From Nageia nagi (taxonomy: Eukaryota; Pinophyta), in assembly GCA_050084985.1 (NCBI GenBank), contig JBITNC010000001.1:75020001-75084000 (forward strand): 64,000 nucleotides of DNA. Reading direction: 5' to 3'. The notes below the pieces were generated by a model that ran no database searches, had not been told where the DNA came from, and was given only the letters and a program-made list of their open reading frames with translations. Each line of letters begins with the position of its first letter. The first letter of the stretch is position 1. Shown one piece after another: positions 1-11,840 of this stretch. A program made the translations under genes and the position numbers.

Positions 1-689
1 ATATGAAGAATTTACTTTCTCGATAGTTCTTCTAATGTTGGATTTGAGATTGGATATGAAGCACTCAGTCTTTTTCTTCTTTGTAATTGGTTCTTGTATC
101 CTTCTTTATGTCTCCTTGAATCTCTTATCGAACTCATGGACTATTCTAACTTGAAAGTGGTATTCTAACTTGAAGGTAGTCTAGATCTCTTACCATGTCT
201 TATTTGGTTGGTTATTATGTTATTATTAGTTACATATTGATGTTTCCAATCATTTTCTAGAATGAAAATATGCTCCTTAGCATTGAATGAATATCTTTTT
301 GAAATATTGTCAATTCAAACATGGAGGAGGAATCCATTGCCTATCTTTGAGGTCTCTCTTGGTTTTGATGTCTAGGATGTAGCATGTGTGGAGGTCTTCC
401 TCTCCTTCTTTGATGGAAATTATTTATCCTTGGTCAATCTCTAGGTAAGTTTATATCAAATAACTGATCTTTGATCATTTCAATATATATTTGTATTTGT
501 TAGATACCACCTTTTGTACCCTTTTTAATTTAACCACAATGGTTGATTAAATGGTAAAGATCTTCTAGGGATTATAAGGTAACTTTGAGACTTCAAATTT
601 ATTTCAAATGAAAGGATTTCAATTTCATTGGATGTTTGAATAAAAAAAAATTTAAATTTTGACTATGATATAAGCCTTTTGAGATCCTC
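1..689. other. AT-rich sequence without recognised gene
   Basis: I see no coding frame, RNA gene or repeat family that I recognise in this stretch. It is ordinary A+T-rich, stop-dense DNA leading into the microsatellite. Confidence 0.5.
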
Positions 690-730
690 TACATATATAC
701 ATATATACATATATACATATATACATATAC

Positions 731-802
<72 letters not shown>
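690..802. repeat. (ACATATAT)n / (AT)n microsatellite
   Basis: About 47 bases of an ACATATAT-type repeat pass into about 65 bases of nearly pure AT dinucleotides, with one slip near 780. The open frames across it on both strands encode only Tyr/Ile alternation and are artefacts of the repeat. Confidence 0.97.
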
Positions 803-1129
803 TAATTATGGCCAATATCTTATTGGCATTTAAAACCTTTTCAACTGTCTTATGGTGGAGTGGAGGTGTTAGGTGCAAGTTTAGGGGTAGTTGATATTTT
901 TAGCCGCCAAGCTTTAAAAGTATTTCGGTGAAATCCATCCCACCCATCCACCTGTGTGATGGCTGCTTTTGAGACGCCATTTTCTAATTGAGTGGGGATA
1001 ACATTATGCTAGTTTTCAGCTTAGTGGCTAGCAGATGGGAGGGGAGATCATCTTGGCAGTGTTGTGTGTAACGACCATCATCATGGAATATGGAGGGGGG
1101 AAATAATTGGGGACATCGAATGCCACAGC

Positions 1130-2520
1130 TGTAGAAGATGGTATGGAGATCCATCAAAGAAAAATATAAAAATAGTTTCTCATTTGATATTGCGGTTGTG
1201 AGCGCCCTGATAAGCATGTACGCAAAATGTGGAAGCAGAGAGAGAAGGCACGAATTGTTAATAAGGCGCGAGAGGCAAACCATAAATATAGTTACCAGAC
1301 AGTAAGGAACACATGATAAGATGAGAACGGGCTTCAAGAGGACGCTCAAGAGTTTTTGATAGGAAATGCAACGAGGATGTTGCACTGGATGAATTCACAT
1401 TTGTAACTCAGCATGGCAGGAGGAAGGCATTGATACCAACCAAAAATATGTAGAAGTACTTTTACTCGAATGTTGTGGAGATAAATGTTTGATGTTCGCT
1501 AAGTTTAGAACGTAGAGAAAGCCCAAGTCTTGTTTGACAAAATGATGAACAGAAAAACATTTTCATAAAATGCAAACACGGTGGCAGGAGATGCAAATAT
1601 GAGGAAAAAAAACTTAACTCTGCAACCATCTCCAGCATACCACCAACATGTGTGTCATGGAAGCTCTAGGTGAAGCTAAGGACATGCATCAAAGAGTAGT
1701 TGAAGAGGTTTTTGCATTGAATGTTGAGGCATGAATGCCTGATAGTCAGAAAGCGTAGAGAAGATACGTGGATAATTTAACAAGTCACACAATGTAACGC
1801 AGTTTCATAGACAAGGACGTTTTGAGGATTTACAATTCATAACTTACTTTAAAGAAGCACTTAAACTCTTTACTCTGATGAAGCGCTCGGGAACCAATCC
1901 GAAAGGCATGAACTTTGTATGTGTTCTACTAGTATGCAGCTGTGCACACTTGGTGGATGAGACTCGTAAATACTTTAATAGCATGAGTGACTCTTAGTAC
2001 ATTATTCTTGTAGGCGTTGTTAGCCTTCATGGCCGTGTTAGCTATTAGAGGAAGCTTTGAACTTATTTTCCAAGACGTCTAAAAAACCTGAGCTGGGCAC
2101 ATAGATGCGCCCGCGTGGTGTTTATAGATCTTCTAAATGTGGGAATAGAGAATTTTGGCCACGACAATCCTTTGTTTATTAGAACCAAAAATGTATTCCA
2201 TCTTATGATCTTCCTTCAAATATTTATGCTGAAGTATGTGGCGGAGATGAAGGCATGGACGTCCATCCAAGAGTAGTAAAAATGGATTTGCATTTAATGT
2301 TGTTGCTATGAATGCTCGGTTAGACGTGTATGAAGACTTTGCAATGGATGCAATTGTCAAGCAAAAAGCCAGATCTTGTAACCTTGACCAACATTTCGCC
2401 AAAATATGCCACACGGGAACTTTAGAAGAAATTATGGATACTCATCAATTTAACTCAGTAAATATTGCCAATAATCTCCCAACATGTGCTATGACTAGAA
2501 ATTGAGAAGATGGCATGGAC
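1130..2520 (+). pseudogene. Decayed pentatricopeptide-repeat (PPR, PLS/E-type) gene
   Basis: Plant PPR proteins are organellar RNA-binding proteins made of ~35-residue helical repeats. Translated pieces match the family in order but in different frames. GMEIHQ lies at 1140-1157 and VVSALISMYAKCGS at 1195-1236. ALDEFTFVT lies at 1382-1408 and VEKAQVLFDKM at 1512-1544. A second EAKDMHQRVVEEVFALNVEA module lies at 1672-1731. EALKLFTLMKRSG runs from 1854, followed by a degraded C-terminal repeat (SCAHLVDETRKYFNSMSD, to 1991). A third module follows at 2252-2345, with GMDVH and then NGFAFNVVAMNA after a one-base frameshift. Frameshifts and TAG/TGA codons separate the pieces and no start codon or organelle transit peptide is recognisable. 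This is clearly a pseudogene. The LISMYAKCGS and LFDKM signatures make the family call strong; the exact extent is uncertain. Confidence 0.85.
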
Positions 2521-3031
2521 GTTTTCTAGAATAGCTGTAAATGGAGTTACTTCAATTGTGTTTTGAGTTAGATATGGTAGATGATTGAGCTGAAGAACTC
2601 ATCATGGAAGACCATTGAAGGCTAATACCATAAATATGTTCTGATATTTTTAAACAAGTACACAACAGGAATGATATTATCTGATAAGATTACTTTCTCA
2701 GTAAAATTTATTAAACTCTCTTCCATTTTTAGGAAAGTTTTCATATATGGTATTTTTATTCAACCAATTTTTGGGACATTCATCCATGCAACAACAGTGA
2801 TACCCACACAGGCAACCATTTATACAACCCAACAAGGTATTTCAGATACCCAAGGTAAATGTCTCTCTCTCCTCATGGATGCACTTTGTTGGCAGCATAG
2901 TGCAACCGGTCGGTTGCATGATGCACCTGGTTAGCTGCACCTTGTACCTACGATTTTATTCTACAATTTGTTAAAATCAAATGGCTTGCAGTCTTTTTAT
3001 TTTTCATTGAACAATCACCACAAGAACTTCC
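2521..3031. other. Unassigned sequence between pseudogenes
   Basis: A frame of 87 codons starts at 2671 (+). It resembles no family I know and its codon use is not convincing, so I do not call it a gene. A short C/G-richer stretch with repeated GGTTGCA-like words lies near 2905-2945. Confidence 0.4.
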
Positions 3032-4155
3032 ATGCCACCATCGTCAATGTCATCGCCAAGAGAAGTCCAGAGGAGAGGAAAGAGGATTAGCACAATCGAT
3101 GCCAACACTCAGCCTGTGCAGACAATCGACATTTCCTTTTCAGAGTTTCCAAGTCTTAATCTGGAGAACGTCTGAAGCGCAAGCGGGGTCTGATTGCAAC
3201 AGATTGAGTTAGATGAAGATTATTTGGGAATTGGCAGTACTTCCACTCCTTATGAATTTTTCCAACCACATGAGATCATTCAAAGTGTTGGGATGGGTAC
3301 TTAGTCTCAGACTGCTGCGGCAGAGATGTGTTCTGCACCTTCTCAAACTTAGCCCCAAAATGTTGCCTAGAATGAGGAGGGTACAAAAAATGTAGAATTT
3401 CTGATTGATCATTTTATTAGGGAGACATGCCTAAAAAGTATTCAAAATACATTATGTCAGATGTAGAAAGGTTGAGACATGGAGTATAGGGCTAAGGTCA
3501 TGGTCAATGAAATAAAGGCCAAATATGAAAACTACTCCTAGAGTCTTCTAGAGTCATGTGTTATATGATAAAGTGCAAAATCGCTGAAAATCGAGGCTCT
3601 CTTAACTCAGGCTTAAACTATTTTGTTCTTGATTATTGTTTGGGTAGATTAAAGAATTTAAATAGAGAAGCACATTCATTTTTTAATAAATAGATTCGAG
3701 ATAAACAAGTTGTTGAAATTGCTATTGCACAAAAAGATAAAGTAGAAGTATTTTCCATATTTTTTTATAGTGTTTCATTTTATGATAAATAAATTTTTAG
3801 ATATGTGAATGTTTAACAATTTTTACATTGTATATTGCAAGTAAAATATGAAAACTTAAAAAATAATGTTCAAGTTTTAAATTTGCATTTGAAGAAGGCC
3901 AAAAAAAAATATCATCAATGCTATTGAGTTGAAGGAAGAAATGGTGAGGTTGAATTAGAAGAATAACACATTGAGGGTAATTATCAAAGAGTACAGGTGG
4001 GATCTCGAGATATTATAGCAGAAAAAAGTTGCAGCTAATTCATCGTTGGCCTTTATGGGCGATGCCACAAGAGAAGAGAGGGAAATATTGCAAAACCTCT
4101 TATTTTCAGTAGATGATTTAATTCAATCTAGAATTCTAAGTAAGGATATTTAGCA
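3032..4155 (+). pseudogene. Unrecognised decayed coding region with coiled-coil-like C-terminal part
   Basis: From an ATG at 3032 one frame reads as a plausible hydrophilic protein (MPPSSMSSPREVQRRGKR...) for about 175 codons, broken by about nine stops. Most of these are TAG at places where Gln or Trp would fit. After an AT-rich gap at about 3760-3840, which could be an intron, a Lys/Glu-rich segment resumes. It includes ELKEEMVRLN, NTLRVIIKEYRWDLEIL and a tail REEILQNLLFSVDDLIQSRI near 4075-4135, in heptad-like spacing. I do not recognise the family. It could be a host gene relic or an accessory protein of a transposon. The low stop density relative to the neighbourhood is the main support. 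Confidence 0.4.
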
Positions 4156-4719
4156 TGGTGGGAGTGGGACTTGATATTTATGACTTTAAATTTAAAAACT
4201 TTGATGTTGATGAATTTGAAGACTATTTAACTTTGAGAATTTGCTTTATGTGTTGAATTTCAAAATTTTGATTGGTTTTAAAATAATGCTTTGAATGTAA
4301 TAAATAGCTATTACTTATTTTCTTTGAAAGTAATTTGCATGTTATTACATGTTTGAATTTAAAACTGATTCTATGAATATAAGTATTAATAATTAAGGAA
4401 TTTGCATGTGTGAATTTTAAACTAATGCTTTTGATTTCAATTTTAGAGCTACCATTTCCATTTTAATGCAACTTGAAGATAGCATCCTATTTTTGTTACT
4501 GAACGATAGCATCCTGAAACTACATGCTAAGGTTATTTTTACATAATTCAAACTATACATTTGATTATAAAAAATATTCAATCTTGCAATTGATAGTATG
4601 TTTATGTCAGTCTAATAGAATTTTTCATTTGAAGAATTGTTATATATTAAAAGCTAAATAATTGAAATAGTTGCCCAACATTTCCATCCTCCAATATGTT
4701 AATTTTATTTTCTTGAAGA
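4156..4719. other. AT-rich spacer, nothing recognised
   Basis: Stop-dense, A+T-rich sequence in all frames. I find no repeat unit or domain here. Confidence 0.4.
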
Positions 4720-6930
4720 ACTTGCTCTATTTGAATATTTTTCACTTCATACTTAACCAAGTATGACTATCTGACATAATTCATACAATCGAAAGTATTC
4801 ACTGATATTTTCTTGCAACATGGTGCTTGGGTAAAACTTATTCCATAAATAATTAATAGTGCTTGTTTCCAATGGCTCTACTAAAAATAGATATTGATCA
4901 CTCATTGTAATTATAAAATAAGTATATTATTTAACTAATAAATCCTTTTGGAGAATGTTATCGAGTTTACCTCCATTGACGTCAACAGTTTGGTAGAAAT
5001 ATTTCATCAAAGTTTTTATGTACTAATGAAATAAAGAAGCTATTTATTTTTTATCGTTAATTAGATTCCAAAATCATGGATTTACAATAACCATTGCCTT
5101 AAGTAGATCATCTCTTGGGAATTGATCTCAAATTTCTAATGATAATTTTTATGTTGCTTTTTTCAATTTGATCCTTGTATCTGATATTAACAAATTAAAT
5201 AGTGCTCTACCCATAGAAACTTTCTCATACTTGGATTTTACTAAATCAAGGATGTAATCATAAACAAAGGTATATCAACATCATCTAAATGGATGAAAAT
5301 ATGGTCATGGATATTGAATTTTAAGTAATTTTCAAAATGCTTAATATTTGTTAATATTCATTATTTTTCAAAATGAGTTCCACTAGATCTGTCCTCTGAA
5401 ACATACAAGATATCTAAGGATTGATAAATTCTTTTTTATAAATATAGGAAATCAACTACATATATAGATCTTTTTATGCATGTTTCACCAATGAATAAAT
5501 CTTCTACAACATTGGTATTAGTCCACATAAAGTTAATAATTTTCTAAATCCATTAAACATTATAATAGATCTTTTGTTTTGTCAACTTATCATCTTTGTT
5601 TAAACATAAATCCAATAAATGTTTGATACTATTCCAACATAGCTCTTGAATTAGATCTTCAACAATCATTTTGTAAATGTGCATATAGCTCTCGAATTAG
5701 ATCTTCAATGATCATTTGTTATATATGCATATAGCTCTCGAATTAGATCTTCAACATTTGCAACATGATCATTAGTGATAAGAATTTTATTTACAAGATT
5801 CATTCTATGAGACATGCAATTTATGGTAATCATATAGGGAACAATTATTGTTTGTAGTCTAACACAAAGACCTTTTTGACTTCCTTGCATTATTGTTGCA
5901 TCATTAGCATCTACACATATTAGCTTTGAAGCAATTGATAAATCATCCATTTCTGCAATATTTTTAAATTAGAAATGACTAATATGTATATGTTTTCTTT
6001 CATTTTATATATAGAAAGTAAATGTCTCTACCTTGTATGACTATCAAAGGTGTAAACATGCATACAAACCCATGATTTGTTATCAACTATGGTAACTTCA
6101 TCAACAGAAAGTGAAATAATTTTTTTTAATATTTTCTTTAAATCTTCATTCTTAACCATTTTCAAATAATTTGCAATTTCCCAAGCATTTGATTCAAATT
6201 AGTGGGATTGTGGAATGTTTTTAACACTAATTTATCAATATAAAATTCTATAATATGAACAATCTACCATCAATCTTCCATTTTTCAAAATATGTAATAC
6301 AATGCAAAACTGCACTCTTTTGGCTATCAATTGAGTGTCCATTAATTTTTAAATTTAGGAAGAAATAGTTTCTCTCTTTTCATGAAGTCATTCTTGTTCT
6401 TTGAAAAAAATTCATATTCAACTTTATACTTTAAATGATTGCACTCCTTTTCGATTTTCATTCTCATTTTCTTCACTTCTTTGCCATCTTTATCTTTTTA
6501 TGTGTAGTAAATTTTTTTGCAATATTTATCAATGGTGTCTATCTTTAATTGCATTCAATGCTCTCTTTGAAGTTTCTGAGTACATATTTTTCACTTACAT
6601 TCAGTTGGCTCACTACCATATTCTTTTATTATGGGTTTAATGAAAGGATACTTTGCCACTTAATCAAAGAGAAAACTTCTTCCTAATATCCATCTAGTTC
6701 TTTTGCAATATTTTCTTTCTCATCCATACTCTTCATTAGGATCAATACCTTCATTGTTCTACAAATTATCAATTTTTGTTAGTGATGAATTTTGTTCTAA
6801 AGCATCAAGGTTATTATAGGAATGTCCAATTTTTACCTCAATGGGAACATACTCTGATGGTGGAATTTCCACATCATCATTAATGTCATCTTCTTTCTAT
6901 GCTACATTTATGCTTTCTAAGGATTAAAAA
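4720..6930 (-). pseudogene. hAT-superfamily-like transposase pseudogene (DUF4371/ZNF862-type)
   Basis: On the minus strand the pieces follow the order of plant ZNF862/DUF4371 hAT-like proteins. An N-terminal zinc-finger-like part with CKxKICTQ lies near 6600-6480. FSVDEVTIVDNKSWVCMHVY, resembling the RNase-H-fold segment around the first catalytic Asp, lies near 6110-6050. An open stretch at 5950-5705 contains DANDATIMQGSQKG, INCMSHRMNLV and VEDLIRELYAYI, typical of the central domain. A weak C-terminal dimerisation-like remnant (SEYFRLYELCQIVILG) lies near 4830-4760. Between them the frame is broken many times. Part of the VEDLIRELYA-coding segment was triplicated as a 46-bp repeat. Terminal inverted repeats and an 8-bp TSD were not found. 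The central match is strong; the ends are guesses. Confidence 0.7.
5641..5757 (-). repeat. 46-bp tandem triplication inside the hAT-like pseudogene
   Basis: The word AGCTCT(T/C)GAATTAGATCTTCAA starts at 5641, 5687 and 5733, a period of exactly 46 bp. Because 46 is not a multiple of three, the duplication itself shifts the reading frame, so it arose after or at the loss of function. Confidence 0.9.
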
Positions 6931-7667
6931 TATTAGGAATCTTCATAATCTGCAAGTGGAATAGAAACACAACTATTGAATAAAAATACCAATACTATAG
7001 ATCATTCACCTTTCAAACTAAACGTAACATGATGTACCTATAATATTTAGATTCGATGAGGATTGAAGATCAATTTGTTTTGATTGGCTGAAATATGATA
7101 ATATATTTTTCTTTGATTTATTTTAACCATGCTTTTCAAATTTTATTTGATTCCATAAAACATGTTTGAGAATTTAACTTTTTTATGCACCTTCAAAATG
7201 ATAATCTTACATCAAATCACAATAGTTGCTTCAAAGTTCATATTTAATAGATTACAAAAGCTAAAAGTTGCACCCATTCAATTGCATAATGCAATCAAAT
7301 GGGTGCAGCATGCAATTGAATGGGTGTAGCATGCAATTGAATGCATTCAAAAGTTGATATTTAAGCGATATCAAAAGGAACAAAATATCGAGTGGATCAC
7401 TATTGTGTGGGTGTTAGGTGATTTGATTTTAGTTTAGATAAAAAGGTTTTAAATATTTGATTATTTGCTCTATAATCTTAGTCATCCTATTGATGAATTA
7501 ATATTAAAATATATTTAAAGCATATAGTTATTTGACGAACCAACTTCAATATTTTAAAAAAATTACAAACTTTTGGTAACTTCATGGCAACTTGTGGTGT
7601 AAAAATTCACCAAAAACATATTTTTGTAAATCAAATATTCACTTATAAGTAAAGATTTATGCCTAAA
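6931..7667. other. AT-rich spacer with a small inverted repeat
   Basis: No coding signal. At 7268-7307 a near-perfect palindrome (arms starting TGCACCCATTCAATTGCAT) is followed by two more copies of the right-arm word, up to about 7345. The rest is unremarkable. Confidence 0.5.
7268..7345. repeat. Inverted repeat plus tandem arm copies
   Basis: The left arm TGCACCCATTCAATTGCAT pairs with ATGCAATCAAATGGGTGCA with two mismatches and a very short loop. The right-arm word (GCAATTGAATGGGTG) then recurs in direct orientation, ending as GCAATTGAATGCATTC. It could form a cruciform or be a remnant of small transposon ends. Confidence 0.7.
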
Positions 7668-7855
7668 ATTTTCCCTAGTTTAGGGTATAGGGTTTACTGT
7701 TTAAGTTTTAGGGTTTAGGGTCTAAGAATTATGGTTTAAGGATTAACATATAGGGTTTAGGGATTATAATTTAGAGTTTAGGGATTAGGGTTTAAGGGTT
7801 TAAAGTTTTGGGTTCTAGGGATTGTTAAGGTTTAGGGATTTAGGTTAAAATATTG
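7668..7855 (+). repeat. Degenerate TTTAGGG telomere-like repeat
   Basis: Many copies of TTTAGGG, TATAGGG and TTAAGG variants stand in head-to-tail order with spacers, G-rich strand on top. This is the plant-type telomere unit in decayed interstitial form. Confidence 0.85.
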
Positions 7856-9439
7856 AATTAATACAATATAATATGATGTGGTTATCTTTTTTACAACTTC
7901 ACAAATGTGCATCAAACAACCTATATGGTTAATTACTTTATCATGCAATGTGATGTGGTTATTGTTTTATAATTTCACAAATTGATTAAATCTTATTAAT
8001 ATGAGCGATGTGAAGTAAATTTTTAAAGTTTTTAATTTTTTTAGAATGTATATTAATCATGTATTAAAACAAGGAAGGATGGTAAAACTATAAGTTGGGC
8101 TTTCCATATCTTGCCAACAAGTCACAAAATATTATATTAGAAGTGGTCATTATGATTCTTTCTCCATCATCAATAATCTAACCCATATCTAATTAATGTA
8201 GGCTCCATGTAAGATAAGGTGGATAAAAGGATTCCTAGGGCTAAGTGTCAGCATGGTAACTAAAGTGATCCCCAAAGTGCAATGGGGTGCAAGGAAGCCA
8301 TTGGGAGAGAAATTCTTGGCTTACCATCATAGAGGTTTTGAACCCTCTTGATTTCATCAATGGATTCATATTTCCAAGAACTGGACATAATATACTTTCA
8401 TCTCCCTTATTTATAGTCATCTGATATAAAAAGTGATGACTTCTATCGTAGGAGGATGACTACCTTGATGATCAAATCCAAGTGTTGTCAAATTTATATA
8501 TGGCTTAAAAATTATCATTGAGAACTCAAGAAAAGTAGAATCAATGATTTGCCATCACCTTCAACTCATCGATTTTCATTTTAAATGCAAATACATATGT
8601 ATCTAGAAAATAAAACACATGTATGTAATCTAAATATAAAATACATTTTTACAAATCAAATAACAAATTTAAATCAATAAAAAACTTAATCAATTAATAT
8701 CCAACTCACTCCATATTAATATGAAATAAAATCAACTCACTTTTTTATAGTTGTGAAAGATCAAATAATGTATAATAATTCAAGAATGTAAATTAAGGTA
8801 TCCATAATTTTCTATGAGGAGATATATGTGTAATTAAACCATTAACTTAATAATATAAAGACACCCAACATATATTTTGGTTCTCCACCTCACCTTGGTT
8901 GCCACTATAGAACACTTTTCAATAAAATTATCCAAATAAATAAAATAAAAAGTTAGATATTATATAAATATAAAATATATATATATATGGTATTTTAATT
9001 TAAAATATTATCATTATTTTTATTTTTTTATTTAATAAATGAATTAAAAAAATTAATTAATTTTTTAATATTAAATTAATTGATTTTATTTTAATATTAA
9101 ATTAATTAATTTTAATTAATATAATATTAATATTTTTAATATTAAATTAATTAATTTTATTTTAGTATTAAATTAATTATTTTAAGATTTTATTAGGTTG
9201 TTTTTTTTTTTCCAACATCAAGAACAATAGGAGGCACTTAAAAACCAATAAAATAAAAGGGTTGTGGCCCACACTTATCATTTTCATTCTAGACATTGGT
9301 TTTTGAGAGTGAGAGAGAGAGAGATAGAAAATACAATTTTGTCGAAGGAAAAAAATTTCAGAACTACAAAATCATATTCAAAGTTAGATTTGCAAGTAAG
9401 TATTATGGAATCAGACTTTTACTAGGAAATCAAAAATAT
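7856..9439. other. AT-rich sequence with low-complexity tracts
   Basis: No gene is recognised. An imperfect ~77-bp duplication (GATGTGGTTAT...TTCACAAAT) occurs around 7873 and 7950. From 8940 to 9195 the sequence is almost only A and T, built from ATTAATTTT and TTAATTAA words. A short (GA)n tract lies near 9308-9324. Confidence 0.5.
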
Positions 9440-9720
9440 TTACCTAGGGTTTAGGGTTTTTTATCTAGAATCAAATATGTTTATTCTAGAGTTTAGGGTT
9501 TTTTCTAGAATGAATATTTTACTATAAAATTAAATTTTATGGTGTTATAGTTTAACATTTTACTCAAGAATTAGAATTTTGCAATTTGTAGTGCTAGGGT
9601 TCAGGATTTTACTCTAGAATTTTTCAATTTTATGCTAGAGTTAAGATTTTATTACAGAATTTTGCAATTTTGGTGTTAAGGTTTAGGATTTTACTCTATA
9701 ATAATAATTTTACTATGAAA
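9440..9720 (+). repeat. Imperfect tandem repeat with TTTAGGG words
   Basis: Units containing GGTTTAGGRTTTT followed by ACT(C/A)TAGAAT recur about every 60-75 bases (near 9450, 9493, 9598 and 9684). They look like a telomere-derived minisatellite, with the G-rich strand on top. Confidence 0.6.
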
Positions 9721-9889
9721 TATTACAAAACCCTATGATAAAAGTTTGAAAAAACATAATGAAATAGAAACTAAGATAAAATTTTAAAAAACATACAGTA
9801 GAAAATAAGAAAAAAAAACACTCTACCTATGCCCTCTTTCTTGCTCCTTTCTTCTTCCACACTACATTCACATGCATCTTCCTTATTTA

Positions 9890-10330
9890 TAGCTAACCAT
9901 TTTTATATTTTAATTAACTTTTTATTCTTATTTTTATTTTTATTTTTATTTTTAATAAAAAAGTAATATTAATTATTATAAATTATTTAATTCGTATAAA
10001 TAAATACAAATTAATTAATTCTTCTAAATTAATATAAATTATTAATTATTATAACTTAATATAAATTATTAATTATTATAAATTAATTACTTCTTATAAA
10101 TTAATATGCTTTAAGTAATTCTTATAAATTAATTGATTAGAGTTTTAGGGTTTAATTAATTCTTATAAATAATTTTTTTTATTTTTAATTAATTTGTAAT
10201 ATAATTTATTAATTATAAATTAATCAATTCTTATAAATTAATATAAATTATTAATTATTATAAATTAATTAATTCTTATAAAAAATTAATTATTAATTAA
10301 TTCTTATAAAAAAATTAATTATTAATTAAT
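9890..10330. repeat. AT-only low-complexity block
   Basis: The block is built from repeats of TTAATTAATTCTTATAAA and AATATAAATTATTAATTAT. The same words reappear as short islands inside the adjoining telomere-like block (near 11375, 11620 and 11720), so the two repeat types were amplified together. Confidence 0.8.
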
Positions 10331-11840
10331 TCTTATAAATTAAGATTTTTGGGGATAAGGTTTTAGGTTTAGGGGTTAAAGGGTTTATAGTTTTATAGTT
10401 GAGTTTTTGGGTTTAGGGTTTTAAGGTTTAGAGATTAGGGTTTTAGGGTTTTGGGTTTTAAGGTTTTGGGTTTATGGATTAGGGTTTATGATTTTAGAGT
10501 TTTATGGTTTTAAGGAAAATGAATTTAAGATTTTAGTCTAGCATTTTAGGGTTTTGAGTTTAGGGTTTTGGGTTTATGGGTTTAGAGATTAGGTCAATTT
10601 AGGGATTAAGGTTAAGGTTTTGGGGATTTAGGGATTACAATTTAGGGTTTTGGATTTAGAGGTTTAGGGATTAGACTTTAGGATTTTTGTTTTAGGGGTT
10701 CAGGGTTTAGGGTATAAGGGTTAAGGATTAGGATTCAGAGTTTTAGCATTTAGAGATTAAGGTTTAGGGTTTTATGATTTTGAGTTTAGGGATTAAAGTT
10801 TAGGGTTTACACTTTTTGGATTTTAGAGTTTCATGAAAAATGAGTTTTAAGATTTTAAATTTTTAGGGTTTAAGATTTTAGGGTTTAACATTTTGGATTT
10901 TGAGTTTAAGGTTTAGGAATTAGAGTTTAGGATTTTGGGTTTCAAGGTTTAGGGATTAGGGATTAGGGGTTGGGTTTAACAATTTAGGATTTTATGGTTT
11001 TGGGTTTAAGAGATTAGGATTTAAGGATTAAGATTTAGGATTTTATGGATTAGGGTTTAGGGCTTAAGGTTTTAAGGTTTAAGGATTATACTTTTATATT
11101 TTTATGATTTTAATATATTAGGGTTTTAGGTTCTGGGTTTAGAGATTAGGGTTTATGATTTTAGGATTTTAGGATTTCATAAAAAATGATTTTAAGTTTT
11201 TAGGATTTAAGGTTTTGAGGTTTAAGATTTTGGATTTTGATTTTAGGGGTTTAGGGATTATATTTTAGGGTTTTGGATTTAAGGTTTTAGGAATTAGGCT
11301 AGTTTAGGGATTAGGGTTTTGGATTTTAGGATTTTAAGGTTTTGGATTTTAGGATTTTAGGGTTTTAGAGATTATTAAATTATTAATTCTTATAAATTAA
11401 AATTTTAGCATATAGGGTTTATAGTATAGGATTCTAGGATTTGTAGGGATTAGGTTGGGTAAGGGTTTTAGGCTCTTAGTGTTTAGAATTTTAAGGTTTT
11501 GGGTTTTGAGTTTAAGGATTTAGGGATTAGAGTTTAGGGTTTTTGGTTTAGGGGTTTGGGGATTAGGGTTTAGGATTTTAAAGTTTTAGGTTTTAGCATT
11601 TTAGGGTTTAAAGGATTATTAAATTATTAATTCTTATAAATTAAGATTTTAGGGTATAGAGTTTAAGGTATAGGATTTTTAGGGTATAGGATTTTAGGAT
11701 TTTTAGGGATTATTAATTAATTATTAATTAATTCTTATAAATTAGGATTTTATGGTTTAAGGTTTTGAGTTTAGGGTTTAGGGGTTTAGGTTTTAGGGAT
11801 TGAGGTTTTAGGCTTTGAGTTTAGGGTCGATAGTCAGCAA
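10331..11840 (+). repeat. Large degenerate TTTAGGG-type interstitial telomere-like block
   Basis: About 1.5 kb consists mainly of GGTTTAGGG, TTTTAGGG, GGGATTAGGG and GGTTTTGGG variants with the G-rich strand on top. Islands of the AT-only repeat are interspersed. No unit is present in a long perfect run, so this is an old interstitial block and not an active chromosome end. Confidence 0.88.

Noticed and set aside
663-894. 71-codon open frames on both strands over the AT microsatellite
   Set aside because: They encode only Tyr/Ile/His dipeptide runs produced by the (AT)n and ACATATAT repeats.
984-1385. 133-codon minus-strand frame
   Set aside because: It lies antisense to the PPR relic, whose plus-strand translation matches a known family; the minus frame matches nothing.
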